From: Dryocola clanedunensis
Lineage (GTDB): Bacteria > Pseudomonadota > Gammaproteobacteria > Enterobacterales > Enterobacteriaceae
Direction: 5' to 3' (one strand)
Assembly: GCF_025215155.1 (NCBI RefSeq)
Contig: NZ_JALHAM010000122.1
Length of the DNA: 64,000 nt
The position numbers and the translations under genes are program-made. Positions 62,304-64,000 of the stretch are shown piece by piece (position 1 is the first letter of the stretch; each line of letters opens with the position of its first letter). Under the pieces are notes generated by a model. That model was given only the letters and a program-made list of their open reading frames with translations, made no database searches and was not told the DNA's origin.

Positions 62304-63114
62304 GGCCGCGCTACAGGCAGTTATCAGCAGGTCTATTCCGGCGGCTCAGGCCGCCGGATGCTTTTCTGCGCTGGAAGGCCTGAGTGGAGGAAGTCTGCAC
62401 TTCATGGCCGGCGGGAAAGAGTATGTTGCCCGACAGCAGCCTTCAGCGGCAATGCCCGGCGTTTCCCTTTCCCGACAGTATCGGGCTTTAAAGCGCATCC
62501 CGGCTGAGATTGGCCCGCGGCCAGTCTGTCTTAGTGACGGTTGGTTAATCGTCCACTGGCTCGCAGGCGAGGTAAAATCGGATATCGGCTCGCTGCCCGT
62601 GCTTAGCACCATGCTGTATCATCTGCACCGCCAACGCCGCTTTGGCTGGCGCATCAGTTTGTTGCCGCTGCTGGACCATTACTGGCAGTCAGCGGCACCG
62701 GCGCGGCGTAGCTTGCTGTGGCTACGCTGCCTGAAACGAATGAAAAAACGCGGTGAGCCAAAATCCCTGCGCCTTGCACCGCTGCATATGGACGTCCATA
62801 CCGGTAATCTTGTGCATCAGGCTGACGGCCTCAAACTCATCGACTGGGAGTATGCAGGCGATGGCGATATCGCGCTGGAGCTTGCGGCCATAGCTACGGC
62901 AAACGGCGTCGACAGTGAAACGCTGGTTAACGCCTATGCAAAAGCGAGTCATATAGACGTGAAAACGCTACGGCGACAGGTTTACCGCTGGCAACCGTGG
63001 GTTATGATGCTGATGGCGTCGTGGTATGAATGCCGCTGGCAGCAAACGCAGGACAGAACATTTTTAACGCTGGCAGACGAGGCCTGGAGCTTGCTGCGGG
63101 CGAAGAACAGATAA
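62281..63114 (+). CDS. thiK: Thiamine kinase
   Basis: Phosphorylates salvaged thiamine. 277 residues with the aminoglycoside-phosphotransferase/choline-kinase fold: catalytic loop PLHMDVHTGNLVHQADGLKLIDWEYAGDGDIALELA containing HxDxxxxN and the DFG-like IDWEYA. Chosen start is GTG 62281 (VPYSKRSK), which aligns with the E. coli N-terminus and overlaps lpoB by 23 bases; ATG 62257 is in frame but further inside lpoB. The N-terminal 40 residues are poorly conserved. Confidence 0.85.
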   Translation: MPYSKRSKAALQAVISRSIPAAQAAGCFSALEGLSGGSLHFMAGGKEYVARQQPSAAMPGVSLSRQYRALKRIPAEIGPRPVCLSDGWLIVHWLAGEVKSDIGSLPVLSTMLYHLHRQRRFGWRISLLPLLDHYWQSAAPARRSLLWLRCLKRMKKRGEPKSLRLAPLHMDVHTGNLVHQADGLKLIDWEYAGDGDIALELAAIATANGVDSETLVNAYAKASHIDVKTLRRQVYRWQPWVMMLMASWYECRWQQTQDRTFLTLADEAWSLLRAKNR

Positions 63115-63126
63115 AGAGAGGTAGAT

Positions 63127-64000
63127 GTGGGCCCGGTAATGTTAGATGTGGCAGGCTTCGAGCTGGATGCCGAAGAGCGTGAGATCCTGAAACACCCGCT
63201 GGTGGGCGGCCTGATACTGTTTACCCGCAACTATCATGACCCCGAGCAGTTACGTGAGCTGGTTCGCCAGATCCGCGAGGCCTCACGCAATCGTCTCGTG
63301 GTGGCGGTTGATCAGGAAGGCGGACGCGTGCAGCGTTTCCGCGAGGGTTTCACCCGCCTGCCCGCCGCGCAATCTTTCGCTGCGCTGCATGGCCTTGAGA
63401 AGGGTGGAGAGCTGGCGCAAGATGCAGGCTGGCTGATGGCCAGCGAAATGATCGCCATGGACATTGATATCAGCTTTGCGCCGGTGCTGGACGTGGGCCA
63501 TATCAGTGCGGCGATTGGTGAACGTTCTTATCACGAAGATCCCCACAAAGCGCTGGTCATGGCCACTCGTTTCATCGACGGCATGCATGCAGCGGGCATG
63601 AAAACCACAGGGAAACACTTCCCAGGCCACGGTGCCGTTACGGCAGACTCTCATAAAGAGACGCCGCATGACGATCGTGAAGAAGCGGTGATTCGCGAGC
63701 ACGATATGAAAATCTTCCGCTCGCTGATTACTGAAAACAAGCTCGATGCCATTATGCCCGCCCACGTGATTTACACTCAGGTTGATCCGCGTCCGGCAAG
63801 CGGCTCCCCACACTGGTTAAAAACCGTATTGCGGGGCGAGCTGGGCTTTGAAGGCGTGATTTTCTCCGACGACTTGTCGATGGAAGGCGCGGCGATCATG
63901 GGCAGCTATGCCGAACGCGGGCAGGCTTCACTGGATGCGGGTTGCGATATGATCCTCGTCTGTAATAATCGTAATGGTGCAGTGAGCGTGTTAGATAACC
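63127..64000 (+). CDS. nagZ: Beta-N-acetylhexosaminidase NagZ (3' end outside window)
   Basis: Cytoplasmic GH3 enzyme cutting GlcNAc-anhydroMurNAc peptides in murein recycling; its product feeds the AmpR/AmpC induction pathway in species with inducible AmpC. GTG start at 63127 after GAGAGG gives MGPVMLDVAGFELDAEER. Visible motifs: DQEGGRVQRFREGFTRLP, KTTGKHFPGHGAVTADSHKETP with the catalytic histidine, and VIFSDDLSMEGAAIMGSYAERG with the nucleophile aspartate. About 291 of some 341 residues are in the window. Confidence 0.97.
   Translation, partial: MGPVMLDVAGFELDAEEREILKHPLVGGLILFTRNYHDPEQLRELVRQIREASRNRLVVAVDQEGGRVQRFREGFTRLPAAQSFAALHGLEKGGELAQDAGWLMASEMIAMDIDISFAPVLDVGHISAAIGERSYHEDPHKALVMATRFIDGMHAAGMKTTGKHFPGHGAVTADSHKETPHDDREEAVIREHDMKIFRSLITENKLDAIMPAHVIYTQVDPRPASGSPHWLKTVLRGELGFEGVIFSDDLSMEGAAIMGSYAERGQASLDAGCDMILVCNNRNGAVSVLDN

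Noticed and set aside
1..64000. CRISPR array, tRNA, rRNA, insertion sequence or prophage
   Set aside because: No regularly spaced direct repeats, no cloverleaf or rRNA segment, and no transposase, integrase or phage structural gene were recognised; repeats seen are REP units and terminators.

Overview
This window is a stretch of chromosome from a member of the Enterobacteriaceae, close to the Enterobacter/Leclercia/Lelliottia group. I infer this from protein-level identity to Escherichia/Salmonella families recalled from memory, and from gene order that follows the E. coli opgC-nagZ segment almost gene for gene. Base composition is moderately GC-rich, with no sign of a prophage, integrative element or CRISPR array. 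I see no rRNA or tRNA gene. No wholly unknown multi-gene system is evident; the unusual material is in the small insertions and gaps between conserved genes.

Layout. 1-4.2 kb: the tail of a HigA-type antitoxin, then a compact adiC-adiA arginine-dependent acid-resistance operon (minus strand). 4.2-15 kb: ymdB-clsC, the osmoregulated periplasmic glucan genes opgC and opgGH, yceK, msyB, mdtG and lpxL. 15-24 kb: trhO, a cluster of hairpins, yceI-yceJ, a yceO relic with an in-frame amber codon, solA, bssS, dinI (LexA box), pyrC (PurR-like site), yceB and grxB. Where E. coli has mdtH there is instead a cluster of three small genes, one of them fumD-like. 24-28.7 kb: rimJ, yceH, yceM and murJ, then a cold-shock-domain gene bracketed by REP elements.

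28.7-40.2 kb: the flagellar flg cluster. flgNM and flgA face left; flgBCDEFGHIJ and flgKL face right. It has two clear sigma-28 promoters (before flgM and flgK) and an FlhDC-like box between flgA and flgB. These genes supply the rod, hook, P and L rings, hook-filament junction, export chaperone and anti-sigma factor. 40.3-45.3 kb: rne with a long structured leader, and rluC. 45.3-52.2 kb: yceF and the yceD-rpmF-plsX-fabHDG-acpP-fabF block, coupling ribosomal protein L32 to phospholipid and fatty-acid synthesis. 52.2-56.5 kb: pabC-mltG-tmk-holB-ycfH, tightly packed and partly overlapping. 56.5-64 kb: ptsG with CRP/Mlc/SgrS control signals, fhuE (minus), then hinT-ycfL-lpoB-thiK-nagZ, with nagZ running off the window.

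Six REP/BIME-type repeat loci, several strong intrinsic terminators, and alternative start codons (TTG for yceK, fumD-like, plsX and lpoB; GTG for grxB, fabF, thiK and nagZ) are annotated. Comparisons with E. coli are from memory, not from a database search.
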